A stretch of 64,000 nucleotides of DNA from Chitinophaga niabensis (GCF_039545795.1 NZ_CP154260.1:2485001-2549000); one strand, 5' to 3'; shown: positions 8,202-16,239, counted from the stretch's first letter. The notes: a model not told the origin generated them from the sequence alone. Translations and numbers: made by a program.

Positions 8202-9532
8202 TGGAAGAACAGCAAAACATAACAGCGCTGCAGGCTGAGCTGGAAGAACTACGGCATCAGCTATGGGAAGCGCAGGAAACGATAGAAGCTATCCGCACAG
8301 GGCAGATAGATGCCATTGTAGTGAATGGCAAAAATGGTCATGAACTGTATACGCTGAAAACAGCGGATTACAGTTATCGTGTATTCATTGAAAAGATGAC
8401 GGAAGGCGCTGTGTCGCTTAACTACGAAGGAATTATCCTCTACTGTAATTCACAGTTTGCCTCTTTGCTGAACATGCCCATTTCCAAAGTGATAGGTATG
8501 CCTTTCCAGGATTTTGTGCCGGAAGAAAGCAAGCGCAACCTCCGGCGCCTGTTTGAAAACAGCTGGTCCAAAGACTGTAAGGAAGAAGTATTACTACGTA
8601 CCTGCGACCTGGAGATACCGGTGCTGCTTTCACTTACAGCCCTGGAGTTTAATGAGAACATGGCGCTGAGTATAATTGTTACAGACCTCACGGCACAAAA
8701 GAAAACCCAGCAGGAACTGGAAAGAAAAAATGCACAGCTGGCCAGGATGAACCATGAGCTGGGATTGAGCAATCATGACCTGCAGCAATTTGCTTCCGTG
8801 GCTTCGCATGATCTGCAGGAACCGCTTCGTAAGATCCAGATATTTTCCAACCTCCTGAAAGATCATAACAGGAAAACGCTTTCCGCTGAATCCAAAAGAT
8901 TCCTGGACAAAATAATGAGTTCTGCTAAGCGGATGAAAACCCTGATCCTGGATATACTCAGCTATTCCAGGTTATCTGCGGCCAATAATATATTTGAACC
9001 CGTTGATCTGAATGAGATCGTAAAGGACCTGCTGGAAGATTTTGAACTGATCATCCAGGAGAAAAATGCAGATATCCGGGTAGGGGACCTGCCGCAGATT
9101 GAAGCCAACAGGGGGCAGATCAGGCAGGTGTTCCAGAACATGGTGTCCAACGCCCTGAAATTTTCAAAGGCAGAGGAGGCACCTGTTATTGAGATTAGTG
9201 GTGCTTACCTGGAGGAAAAATCATTTGCAGCTCCGCAGCAGTCTGAAGGGCCTTATTGTTTGATCCGGATAAAAGATAATGGAATAGGATTTGACCAGAA
9301 GTATCAGAACCATATCTTTGCACTGTTTGAACGGCTACATTCAAAAGATAGTTATGAAGGTAGTGGGATAGGCCTGTCCATCACCAAAAAGATCATAGAA
9401 AAACATGATGGCTTGGTACAGGCCTGGGGGATACCTGGAGAAGGGGCCGAATTTTTACTGTTATTACCCGTCTTCCAGGAGAAAAATACACAACATGTAT
9501 CTACGCAAGAAGATCTTATTGGCCGAGGATGA
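8201..9532 (+). CDS. Soluble PAS-domain sensor histidine kinase of the Kai cluster
   Basis: 443 residues with no transmembrane segment or signal peptide, so cytoplasmic. Order of parts: an N-terminal coiled coil (about 1-30), a PAS domain (about 58-165), a second coiled coil (165-192), a HisKA dimerisation/phosphoacceptor domain with H203 in ASHDLQEPLRK, and an HATPase_c domain with N-box NMVSNALKFSK, G1 IKDNGIGFD and G2 GSGIGLSI. It autophosphorylates on His and should pass phosphate to the receiver encoded immediately after it. It starts inside the kaiB2 stop and overlaps the receiver gene by 38 bp. Its role relative to KaiC probably parallels SasA or CikA, although it has no KaiB-like domain of its own. 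Confidence 0.93.
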   Translation: MEEQQNITALQAELEELRHQLWEAQETIEAIRTGQIDAIVVNGKNGHELYTLKTADYSYRVFIEKMTEGAVSLNYEGIILYCNSQFASLLNMPISKVIGMPFQDFVPEESKRNLRRLFENSWSKDCKEEVLLRTCDLEIPVLLSLTALEFNENMALSIIVTDLTAQKKTQQELERKNAQLARMNHELGLSNHDLQQFASVASHDLQEPLRKIQIFSNLLKDHNRKTLSAESKRFLDKIMSSAKRMKTLILDILSYSRLSAANNIFEPVDLNEIVKDLLEDFELIIQEKNADIRVGDLPQIEANRGQIRQVFQNMVSNALKFSKAEEAPVIEISGAYLEEKSFAAPQQSEGPYCLIRIKDNGIGFDQKYQNHIFALFERLHSKDSYEGSGIGLSITKKIIEKHDGLVQAWGIPGEGAEFLLLLPVFQEKNTQHVSTQEDLIGRG

Positions 9533-9884
9533 TAAAGATGATCAGGACTTCTTCCACGACTTCCTGCATGAGAGAGAGGATATACATTTACTACCCATTG
9601 CCAGCAATGGAGAAGAATTGCTGGAATACCTGCATAACACAACGGAACTGCCAGACGCCATTATACTGGACCAGAACATGCCCAAACTCAATGGCCTGCA
9701 AACCTTACAGCAACTAAAGATCACCAGCCGCTATTCAGATATTGCGGTGATGGTGTATTCCACCTCCACAGACGATAACCTTATCAAAGAAAGCAATATG
9801 CTTGGCGCAACCCTGGTAGTGAGCAAACCCAGCAGTTACAAAGGTTATCAGCGCATGATAGATGAGCTGATCAGCCATCTGTAA
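9495..9884 (+). CDS. Single-domain response regulator (receiver only)
   Basis: 129 residues forming one CheY-like receiver with no output domain. Visible residues are the acidic cluster E11-D12-D13, phosphoacceptor D59 in AIILDQNMP, the Ser/Thr switch after VMVYST, and K111 in VSKPSS. I start at ATG 9495 because the receiver begins right there (KKILLAEDD) and the extra upstream residues overlap the kinase out of frame. The length and the pairing with a PAS kinase resemble Rcp1-type receivers of phytochrome kinases. Without an output domain it must act by protein contact or in a phosphorelay. Confidence 0.92.
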   Translation: MYLRKKILLAEDDKDDQDFFHDFLHEREDIHLLPIASNGEELLEYLHNTTELPDAIILDQNMPKLNGLQTLQQLKITSRYSDIAVMVYSTSTDDNLIKESNMLGATLVVSKPSSYKGYQRMIDELISHL

Positions 9885-9956
9885 GCTGAAGCGAGTGACA
9901 CAACGGCGGCTGAAGAGTGAACAATCGCCGGCTACATAAATCTTTTATTCTATCCG

Positions 9957-11060
9957 ATGGACTATACAAGTTTAGCCAGGAGGTTCACGTCTCGTTTTCC
10001 ATTGCTCAGTTACCTGGGTACACAGATCAATTTCTGGATCATTGCCAATATTTTCCTGGGAAGCATCATGCATTTGCAGGCTTTATCCATTGAAGAAACC
10101 ACCCACATTAAAACCCTGGTAAGTTATGGACAGATAGCACGCGTGGCTGTCATGCTGGGCTTTTTATATGGTATTGCATTGGGGTTAACAGACTGGTACC
10201 TGGACAAGCGCCGTTTTTATAAACGGCTTTCCATGGGTAAGGTCATCCTCTTTAAAACAGCCGTTTCCGTTAGCCTGATCTTCGTGATCCTGATACTGAT
10301 CAGGGGGGCGTTCTGGCGTTTAAGCATCAGCCATAAGGCATGGTCATACCTGTTTTACATTATGCTTATCTATTACCTGGCCATGACCATGATCATCAAC
10401 TTCATTAACCAGGTGAATAAAAAATACGGCCCGGGCGTGCTGGTGCCTTTGTTACTGGGTAAATACAGGAACCCCAGAGAAGAAGAACGCATTTTTATGT
10501 TCATGGACCTGCAATCTTCCACAGCCATTGCAGAGCAATTGGGCCATCTGAAATACAGCGCATTCATCCGCGATAGTTTTATGGACATTAACCAGGTGCT
10601 GTTACCTTTTAATGCAGAAGTGTATCAATATGTAGGAGATGAAATTGTAGTAACCTGGCGGATCGATGAAGGGCTTAAAGACCTTTCCTGTGTACGGTTT
10701 TTCTTTGGTTGTGAATACCGTTTCTTTGAGCGTATGGATTATTATTTGTCCCATTACGGTGTGCAGCCCCGTTTTAAAGCAGCCCTGCATATGGGGAAAG
10801 TAATGGCGGTGGAAATAGGAGAGGTGAAGCGGGATATTGCTTATCATGGAGATACGCTGAATACAGCATCGAGGATACAAAGCGTTTGCAACGATTATAA
10901 TAAGCTGCTGCTTATTTCCACCTATATGCTGGAGGCGATGGGAGAACAACATGCCCGGCTCCGTACCACGCCATTGGGTATGATCCGTTTAAAAGGGAAG
11001 GCTTCGAAAGTGGGTATTGCCAGTATAGAAGGATTGGATAATCAGACTTCTCCCGTATAA
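9957..11060 (+). CDS. Membrane-anchored class III adenylate/guanylate cyclase
   Basis: 367 residues. Four transmembrane segments (about 23-43, 60-80, 97-117, 131-152) precede a class III cyclase catalytic domain (about 175-350). Metal-binding aspartates are D184 in FMDLQSST and D228 in YQYVGDEIVV. The transition-state Asn and Arg lie in HGDTLNTASRIQ. The product is probably cAMP or cGMP; substrate choice cannot be settled by eye. It begins 72 bp after the receiver gene on the same strand, so it may be the output end of the Kai/two-component cluster or an independent unit. Its end overlaps a convergent methyltransferase gene by 19 bp. Confidence 0.9.
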   Translation: MDYTSLARRFTSRFPLLSYLGTQINFWIIANIFLGSIMHLQALSIEETTHIKTLVSYGQIARVAVMLGFLYGIALGLTDWYLDKRRFYKRLSMGKVILFKTAVSVSLIFVILILIRGAFWRLSISHKAWSYLFYIMLIYYLAMTMIINFINQVNKKYGPGVLVPLLLGKYRNPREEERIFMFMDLQSSTAIAEQLGHLKYSAFIRDSFMDINQVLLPFNAEVYQYVGDEIVVTWRIDEGLKDLSCVRFFFGCEYRFFERMDYYLSHYGVQPRFKAALHMGKVMAVEIGEVKRDIAYHGDTLNTASRIQSVCNDYNKLLLISTYMLEAMGEQHARLRTTPLGMIRLKGKASKVGIASIEGLDNQTSPV

Positions 11061-11794
11061 ACTTCCGTATCGTAATGGAACTTCACCATGCCATTTACCT
11101 GGTGGCGTTGGAAAATATCCTTCAGTAACTGCTGGAAAACTGCGTCTGCCGAGGGTACATAGGAAGAGGAGTTAGCTCTTCCCAGGAAACCGGCTTCGTC
11201 AAATTCCTGGTAGCTCGGGAAGATCATCTTTTCATATTTCCCTTCTTTAAAGAATGCTTTAAAATCATCCGGGGATAATTTCTGGTGGTTCACTTCATTG
11301 TAGTCTGCTGTTTTTTCGCGTAATAACTGATCGTAGTCCTTTGAGAAATTATCTGTGTTCACCTGGCGGTTGTTCCAGATCAGGGTAGCCTGTGCTTTCG
11401 GTTTAAGTATTCTCTGGAATTCTGCCCGGGCCTCCTGTGTGTTGAACCAGTGGAAGGCCTGTGCGCAGACGATGAGATCTATGCTATGATCTTTTAAGGT
11501 AGTATTGTTTGCAGGCGCATTGATGGAAATGTAGTTGGGGTATGCCTTCTTTAGCATGGTATCTGCTGCTTCCCGCATTTCCGTGTTGGGTTCTATGGCA
11601 TAAACCTTGCATCCCAGGTTGAGCAGGTGTCTTGTGAAGATCCCTGTGCCTGCGCCAATATCCGCTACTGTGGATGTTTCGGATAAGCCTGTTTTTTTAC
11701 AGAGATAGGTAAGCACTTCCGGCGGGTAGTCAGGTCTGTATTTGATATAGTCCTGCACCTTGTTGGAGAATCGTTGGGTGGAGTCTTTAGTCAT
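11042..11794 (-). CDS. Class I SAM-dependent methyltransferase
   Basis: 250 residues. It has a Rossmann-type SAM-binding motif VADIGAGTGIFTRHLL (about 38-53), motif II with acidic residue YAIEPN, and the downstream DLIVCAQAFHWF segment of the ubiE/methyltransf_11 group. The C-terminal third probably covers the substrate. Substrate unknown. It is convergent with the cyclase gene (19-bp overlap). An 11-bp tandem repeat lies 40-60 bp upstream of the ATG. Confidence 0.88.
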   Translation of the reverse strand: MTKDSTQRFSNKVQDYIKYRPDYPPEVLTYLCKKTGLSETSTVADIGAGTGIFTRHLLNLGCKVYAIEPNTEMREAADTMLKKAYPNYISINAPANNTTLKDHSIDLIVCAQAFHWFNTQEARAEFQRILKPKAQATLIWNNRQVNTDNFSKDYDQLLREKTADYNEVNHQKLSPDDFKAFFKEGKYEKMIFPSYQEFDEAGFLGRANSSSYVPSADAVFQQLLKDIFQRHQVNGMVKFHYDTEVYTGEV

Positions 11795-11835
11795 AGGGTA
11801 AAGATAAGGATTCCAGATGGAATGCCCTATCTTGA

Positions 11836-11857
11836 GCCTATGTCAAGCCTATGTTAA
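11836..11857. repeat. 11-bp tandem repeat upstream of the methyltransferase gene
   Basis: GCCTATGTCAA (11836-11846) is directly followed by GCCTATGTTAA (11847-11857). A weaker third copy, GCCCTATCTTGA, precedes them. The array sits in the promoter region of the minus-strand methyltransferase gene and could be a protein-binding array. Confidence 0.5.
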
Positions 11858-11899
11858 TAAACCAGATACAATGGTTTTAACTATGCAGTAGTAAGCAGT

Positions 11900-11930
11900 A
11901 AAGAGGCAGTGTACACACACTGCCTCTTTT
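11900..11930. terminator. Terminator at the end of the SnoaL-like gene
   Basis: A perfect 13-bp stem (11900-11912 and 11917-11929, core AAGAGGCAGTGT) with an ACAC loop has A/T on both flanks, so it can act in either direction. The minus-strand stop codon lies at its edge. Confidence 0.8.
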
Positions 11931-12411
11931 AAATCTCCTTAGGCAATATACCCAGTTGCTGCAGAAAGCTCAGCCGGTCTGTGTATATCTGTGTGGCGAT
12001 CACTTTACCATCTTTCAACTGATAAATCCCCAGCCCATCATTGTTAACTGCTTTACCAGTGGGTGCGTATGTGGCGAACTGACCGGTATGTGTGCCCTGG
12101 AATTTCCATCTTACCATTACTTTATCACCCTCCGCGATGTATTCCTGTACATCCCAATGTGCATCTGCAAATCCTTTAAGGATGCCATTGATCGTTGTTT
12201 CAAATCCGGCGGGGCCTTTTACACCCTGAATGGCGGTGTATTCAGGAGATACCAGGTCCTGTAATAAATGCAGGTTACGTTTGTTCAATGTTTCTTCATA
12301 CAATTTCCGTACTACTTCTTTGTTCTTTTCCATGGTTTCATTTTTAATAGTCTGTGCATGCGTGAGGCCTGCGGTGTGCAGCACCAGCAATAACATATAA
12401 ATTGGTTTCAT
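11929..12411 (-). CDS. Secreted SnoaL-like (ester cyclase family) protein
   Basis: About 160 residues. I start at the ATG giving MKPIYMLLLVLHTAGLTHAQ, a clear Sec signal ending in HAQ; an upstream ATG would add 11 odd residues. The mature part is a SnoaL/NTF2-like fold: KEVVRKLYEETLNKRNLHLLQ, the EYTAIQGVKG loop, then WDVQEYIAEGDKVMVRWKFQGTHTG and a DGKVIATQIYTD strand near the end. Such proteins are predicted polyketide-cyclase-like or small-ligand-binding proteins; most have no proven reaction. It lies 70 bp downstream of an AraC-type gene on the same strand and may be co-transcribed. Confidence 0.85.
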   Translation of the reverse strand: MKPIYMLLLVLHTAGLTHAQTIKNETMEKNKEVVRKLYEETLNKRNLHLLQDLVSPEYTAIQGVKGPAGFETTINGILKGFADAHWDVQEYIAEGDKVMVRWKFQGTHTGQFATYAPTGKAVNNDGLGIYQLKDGKVIATQIYTDRLSFLQQLGILPKEI

Positions 12412-12481
12412 TGTGATGGTTTGATGCAACAAAACTATCAACAAGTGAAATCCCGGCCTTGTAAAAAATCATTGATCTGGT

Positions 12482-13249
12482 TTACCAGAGGGGAGGGGTC
12501 TTGATAAAATCGGTGGGTGTTTTACCAGTGAAGAGTTTGAAGTCTTTGTTAAAGTGGGGCTGATCAAAATAACCGGCATTGAATGCTACCTCCGTAAGTG
12601 TTTCTTTGGTGAAGCCATTGCTCACAATGGATTTCATACGGATGATGTTGGAGAACTGTTTGGGGGACACTCCTACAACGCGCCTGAAGCGTTTTTCGAA
12701 GGCATCCTGGCTGATATAAAGGGACTGGGCGAGTTCCTTTATTTTAATAACGCCTTTGGCAGCGTGGATCTTTTCCAGTGCAGCCAATACCAGTTTATCC
12801 GGTTCGCCGGGGTAGAGTTTGGATTGAAGGTATTGTTCTATGAGCGCTATTCTTGCTGTATTACTTTGTGCTTCAGCCAACTGGTCTTCGATGGCGGATA
12901 CGTCCTTATAGATATTGTCCAGCGAAATACTGCTGTCGTATAACTCATAGAGGGGTGCTTTGATGAAGGCATTGGCACCCGCTTCGTTGAATACCACCAT
13001 CAGGTTGGCGGAGTGCCGGGCATAGTTTACGAGTTTGCCGGATTTTCTCAGACCGGAGATCATGGAGGCCGGAAGGTGGTTTTTGGCGTTGTTCTCCAGG
13101 AAGCTCACCTGCCCTTTAAAGCGGAAAACCATTACCAGGGAAGTATCCGGCATGATGTGGTTTACCTGTTCATCCTGCATTTCAACGATGAGGTAATGCT
13201 TGATGAAAGGGCTTAAAGTGGCCGATGGTATGTATTTTTCTACATTCAC
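12482..13249 (-). CDS. AraC-family transcriptional regulator
   Basis: 255 residues. The N-terminal part (about 1-140) has the YIPSATLSPFIKHYLIVE opening and a HIMPDTS...VMVF strand, as in the DUF6597 sensor domains of Bacteroidota AraC proteins. The C-terminal part (about 150-255) has two helix-turn-helix motifs: IKELAQSLYISQDAFEKRFRR, and LTEVAFNAGYFDQPHFNKDF, ending in the FTGKTPTDF signature. It is divergent from tetR (72 bp between starts) and upstream of the SnoaL-like gene. It is one of two AraC regulators here that could read the paired direct-repeat motifs at 17.6 and 46.9 kb; that link is inference. Confidence 0.92.
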   Translation of the reverse strand: MNVEKYIPSATLSPFIKHYLIVEMQDEQVNHIMPDTSLVMVFRFKGQVSFLENNAKNHLPASMISGLRKSGKLVNYARHSANLMVVFNEAGANAFIKAPLYELYDSSISLDNIYKDVSAIEDQLAEAQSNTARIALIEQYLQSKLYPGEPDKLVLAALEKIHAAKGVIKIKELAQSLYISQDAFEKRFRRVVGVSPKQFSNIIRMKSIVSNGFTKETLTEVAFNAGYFDQPHFNKDFKLFTGKTPTDFIKTPPLW

Positions 13250-13282
13250 TTAAGAATAAAGGTAAGGTTATTGAAGAAATAT

Positions 13283-13313
13283 TTGGTGATAAGACCGATC
13301 GGTCTTATCTTTG
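13283..13313 (+). promoter_or_regulatory. tetR promoter with embedded perfect palindromic operator
   Basis: A Bacteroidota-type promoter, TTG (13283-13285), a 20-nt spacer and TATCTTTG (13306-13313), matches the TTG-N19-TAnnTTTG consensus apart from one extra spacer base. The spacer holds a perfect 22-bp palindrome (13288-13309) with core AGACCGATCGGTCT, so a bound repressor would block polymerase. The core resembles the TetR/NemR-type box (AGACC-N4-GGTCT). The -7 element ends only 8 nt before the ATG at 13322, implying a near-leaderless transcript. Confidence 0.85.
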
Positions 13314-13321
13314 TTCCCGTT

Positions 13322-13906
13322 ATGGCAACAGCAGAAAAAACAAGGCAGTTCATTATAGAAAAGGCTGCTTCTATCATAAATCAGAAGGGTATGGCGGGAA
13401 CGTCTATCTCTGATATTATGGCTGCTACCAAACTGGCAAAGGGTGGGATCTACGGGAATTTTGAGAACAAGGATGAGATCTGCCGGGAGGTGTTTACTTA
13501 CCTGATGAAGAATTTAAATGAAGGTATAACCAGGGTGTTGCAGGGGAAAACATCTTATAAAGAGAAACTGCTGGCCTTATTAGACCATTACAAGGAACTG
13601 GCAGTGAATGATGTGGGTGGTTGCCCTATGCAGAATTTTGGCGCAGAGAGCGATGATACTGACCCCGCTATTCAAAGTATGGTGGCAGATGCAGTAAGGT
13701 TCACACAGAACAGGCTTAGCCAGTTAATTAAAGATGGCATTCAGGCGGGTGAATTTAAAGATACAGTGAACGCAAAAGAATTGAGTATTAAGATCTTTGC
13801 CCTGGTAGAGGGCGGGATCCTTACCAGCAGGATATTTGGAAACAATCAGCAAATGAAATTGATCATCAGTATGCTAAAATCAGAAATAGCAGCATTCAGT
13901 GTTTGA
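13322..13906 (+). CDS. TetR/AcrR-family repressor
   Basis: 194 residues. I start at ATG 13322 (MATAEKTRQFIIEKA), just downstream of the predicted promoter; a longer frame would translate the operator itself. The N-terminal HTH reads IIEKAASIINQKGMAGTSISDIMAATKLAKGGIYGNFENKDEI, an excellent TetR match. The C-terminal ligand domain contains GGCPMQNFGAESDDTDP and resembles the TetR_C group seen with NemR/YcdC-like regulators, including a Cys that could sense electrophiles. A palindrome overlaps its own promoter and a 14-bp copy lies before the following SDR gene, so it probably represses both. The inducer is unknown. Confidence 0.93.
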   Translation: MATAEKTRQFIIEKAASIINQKGMAGTSISDIMAATKLAKGGIYGNFENKDEICREVFTYLMKNLNEGITRVLQGKTSYKEKLLALLDHYKELAVNDVGGCPMQNFGAESDDTDPAIQSMVADAVRFTQNRLSQLIKDGIQAGEFKDTVNAKELSIKIFALVEGGILTSRIFGNNQQMKLIISMLKSEIAAFSV

Positions 13907-13924
13907 TTTTTTTTGCCTATTAAA

Positions 13925-13938
13925 AGACCGATCGGTCT
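13925..13938 (+). promoter_or_regulatory. Second TetR operator, upstream of the SDR gene
   Basis: A perfect 14-bp palindrome AGACCGATCGGTCT, identical to the core of the operator at the tetR promoter, lies 22 bp before the SDR start and 18 bp after the tetR stop. The repetition of the identical core implies one regulator at both sites. Confidence 0.85.
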
Positions 13939-13960
13939 AATATACATAAATACTAAAAAA

Positions 13961-14689
13961 ATGAACATTCAGGGTAAAACAGCACTTATTACAGGCGGTG
14001 GCCGGGGTATCGGTTTACATATCGCTAAATTATTTTCTGCCAAAGGCGCCAAAGTGATCCTCACCGGCAGGAATGAAGCCAGCTTAAAACAGGCAGTGGC
14101 TTCCATCAGCAATGCTTCTTATATCGTGAGCGATATTACGAATGAGCAGGATGTAGAGAACCTGGTACAAAAAGCCGGTCAGATTGATATACTGGTGAAC
14201 AATGCCGGTGTATTACATGGTGCTTCAGTAGACGGTGGAGCTAACTTCCTGGCTACGGCAAAAGATGAAATGAACCTCAATTACTTTGCGGTGTTGCAGT
14301 TAACAGAACTGTTCCTGCCGGTGCTGAAGAAAAGCGGGGATGCTGCGATCATTAATATCCAGTCCATTTTATCTTACCTGCCGCTTACCATGGCTTTAAC
14401 TTATAGTGCATCCAAAGCAGCGCTGCATTCTTATTCGCAGGGCCTGCGTTTGGTATTACAGCAGAAAGGCGCTGCGGTGAAAGTGTTTGAAGTATTCCCT
14501 CCATATATAGACACGGATATGACGAAAGGTGTGGAAGTAGACAAAATGAAACCGGAAGACCTGGCAGCAGACATCCTGGAAGGCGTGGAGAATGATCAGT
14601 TTGCGATTAGAAGTGGTTTAACGAGAGATGTGTACCAGATGTGGCACCAGGCGCCGGATACTACGGTGGCTAAGATCAATGGATTGTAA
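13961..14689 (+). CDS. Short-chain dehydrogenase/reductase (SDR)
   Basis: 242 residues, a classical SDR. I start at ATG 13961 (MNIQGKTALITGG), because upstream codons lie in the operator. Hallmarks are the NAD(P)-binding TGGGRGIG, the NNAG motif in DILVNNAGVLHG, the catalytic Ser region NIQSILSYLP, the YSASKAALH catalytic Tyr/Lys pair, and a PPYIDTDMTKG segment after it. The TGGGRGIG region and TGRN turn suggest NADP(H). It resembles the DltE-like/YdfG-type oxidoreductases often paired with TetR repressors in aldehyde or quinone detoxification; the substrate is inferred only from the regulator. Confidence 0.93.
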   Translation: MNIQGKTALITGGGRGIGLHIAKLFSAKGAKVILTGRNEASLKQAVASISNASYIVSDITNEQDVENLVQKAGQIDILVNNAGVLHGASVDGGANFLATAKDEMNLNYFAVLQLTELFLPVLKKSGDAAIINIQSILSYLPLTMALTYSASKAALHSYSQGLRLVLQQKGAAVKVFEVFPPYIDTDMTKGVEVDKMKPEDLAADILEGVENDQFAIRSGLTRDVYQMWHQAPDTTVAKINGL

Positions 14690-14708
14690 TCTTCAGAGAG
14701 GAAGGGTT

Positions 14709-14746
14709 GCGCTATGAAGGGAAACTTTCATAGCGCTTTATTTTTT
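14709..14746. terminator. Terminator between SDR and thioredoxin-like genes
   Basis: A perfect 10-bp stem (14709-14718 GCGCTATGAA, 14727-14736) with an 8-nt loop is followed by TTTATTTTTT. It sits between convergent genes. Confidence 0.85.
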
Positions 14747-16154
14747 ACAGGAAGCGGGCAATCTGTTTGTACAATGCATCCTGGTCGCTGGGGCGTTTGG
14801 CATTGTTGAGTACCATTTTCCCGTCTTTGATAATGGCATAACGGGGAATGGCCAGGCCCCGGTTCTCCCCGAAAATATTGCGGATGTCATTCAACAGTTT
14901 TTCGGATGCGCGGATATGATAACCCTGCAGGTCATAATACTTGATCATGTCTTTCCACTTCTGATCCACGGCATCTTTATCGATGGAAATATACAAGGCC
15001 TGCATATTGTTCTTTTTCAGGAACTGTTTAAGCCCCTCGTTATAGGCAAACTCTTCTTTACAGGGGCCGCACCAGGTAGCCCATAGATCTACATATACCG
15101 TTTGCCCTTTAAACTTTGCAGCCAGCTGATCAAAGCTATTAACAGTATCTTCTATGAAATGCTGTGTAAGGGAGAAATCGTTCTTCGTTTTTTTCTGGTA
15201 CTCTCTGATGGTATTGATCCCGTTTGTTAAATAAGCGGTATAAATGCTGCGGGGATAGAGGGTCTGGAATTCATTGTACCAGTCCAGCGCAAAAGGCTGG
15301 AAGCCGCCTTCCATAGTAATAGCATAGATCCATTGGGCCGTCAGGTATTCTTTCAATGGTTCTTTGTAATCAGATTGGATAACAGCGTATTTCCGGGTCC
15401 AGTATTCATCATCCAGTACCTGGCGTTTATACGTTCCCTTTGAGCCCGGAAGGAAATAAGCAAGGTACCAGGTATTGTAGAAGTTCGCATAATCGAAATA
15501 GGTGTTCACGGCCATGCAGGCGGGATCCTGCGGATCAGCAATGGCGAATACATCTTTCCAGTACCCGGCGATCTCTTTTATCTGCGCCTGGTCTTTATTG
15601 AAATCCAGTTTCATCATAGGCTGAATGAACGTGCAGGCCAGCATATTGGCGTAATAGACCTTTACCAGCTTTTCAACGTACTGATGAAATCCTTTATCTA
15701 TGTTTAAAGTATGGAAGGGTCGCAGCTGTTGCTCCATTTCTGCCAGCACCCTTATTTTGTTATGGGCAAATACCGTGTCTTCTTTATAGTATTTCATAGC
15801 CACCGCCTGGTAAAAAGGTAAGGAAAGGCGGTTCAATGCCAGTTGTCCTTCTTCATCCTCAGCCTGGATCTTTATTTCATCCTTGTTGAGTGTAAGTACA
15901 TAGGTTTTGCCGGGCCGCACATATAACCTGTATGTTTTCTGTTTGTAGATGAATTCGTTGGTGCCGGGCTGGTTGGGAAGCACCAGTTCTCCATTGTTGT
16001 TGAGGGTATCATTTTTCCAGGCGGCGATGTGGTAATTTCCCTTCAGGGGTTGCATTACACGAACGGGTTCACGGTTTGCACCTTCCACTTTGAAGGTGAT
16101 CTGGGCCAGTAGCGTAAATGGGCATAACAGCAGGTAACACAGCAAATATCTCAT
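14745..16154 (-). CDS. Secreted TlpA-like thioredoxin-fold protein
   Basis: About 469 residues. I use the ATG giving MRYLLCYLLLCPFTLLAQ as signal peptide (three residues shorter than the longest frame). The N-terminal two thirds (about 20-320) have no named domain beyond resemblance to the helical/beta N-terminal regions of Bacteroidota TlpA-like proteins. The C-terminal part is a thioredoxin fold with WATWCGPCKEEF (active-site CGPC near residue 365) and the cis-Pro motif AIPRYAIIKDG. It probably reduces disulfides in the periplasm or on the cell surface. It is flanked by terminators and apparently monocistronic. Confidence 0.88.
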   Translation of the reverse strand: MRYLLCYLLLCPFTLLAQITFKVEGANREPVRVMQPLKGNYHIAAWKNDTLNNNGELVLPNQPGTNEFIYKQKTYRLYVRPGKTYVLTLNKDEIKIQAEDEEGQLALNRLSLPFYQAVAMKYYKEDTVFAHNKIRVLAEMEQQLRPFHTLNIDKGFHQYVEKLVKVYYANMLACTFIQPMMKLDFNKDQAQIKEIAGYWKDVFAIADPQDPACMAVNTYFDYANFYNTWYLAYFLPGSKGTYKRQVLDDEYWTRKYAVIQSDYKEPLKEYLTAQWIYAITMEGGFQPFALDWYNEFQTLYPRSIYTAYLTNGINTIREYQKKTKNDFSLTQHFIEDTVNSFDQLAAKFKGQTVYVDLWATWCGPCKEEFAYNEGLKQFLKKNNMQALYISIDKDAVDQKWKDMIKYYDLQGYHIRASEKLLNDIRNIFGENRGLAIPRYAIIKDGKMVLNNAKRPSDQDALYKQIARFL

Positions 16155-16200
16155 GCTGATCAAAATACAAAAATCATTTTATATTTGACCTATGTTGTTC

Positions 16201-16236
16201 AAACAAGAGGGTATACTGCAGCATACCCTCTTGTTT
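16201..16236. terminator. Bidirectional hairpin terminator
   Basis: A perfect 14-bp stem (16201-16214 and 16223-16236) with an 8-nt loop is followed by T residues. It lies between the unknown secreted protein gene and the thioredoxin-like gene, both on the minus strand. Confidence 0.9.
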
Positions 16237-16239
16237 TTG

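Noticed and set aside
12554..12943. 129-codon plus-strand frame inside the AraC gene
   Set aside because: The minus-strand AraC frame has a complete double helix-turn-helix; the plus-strand frame has no recognisable motif.
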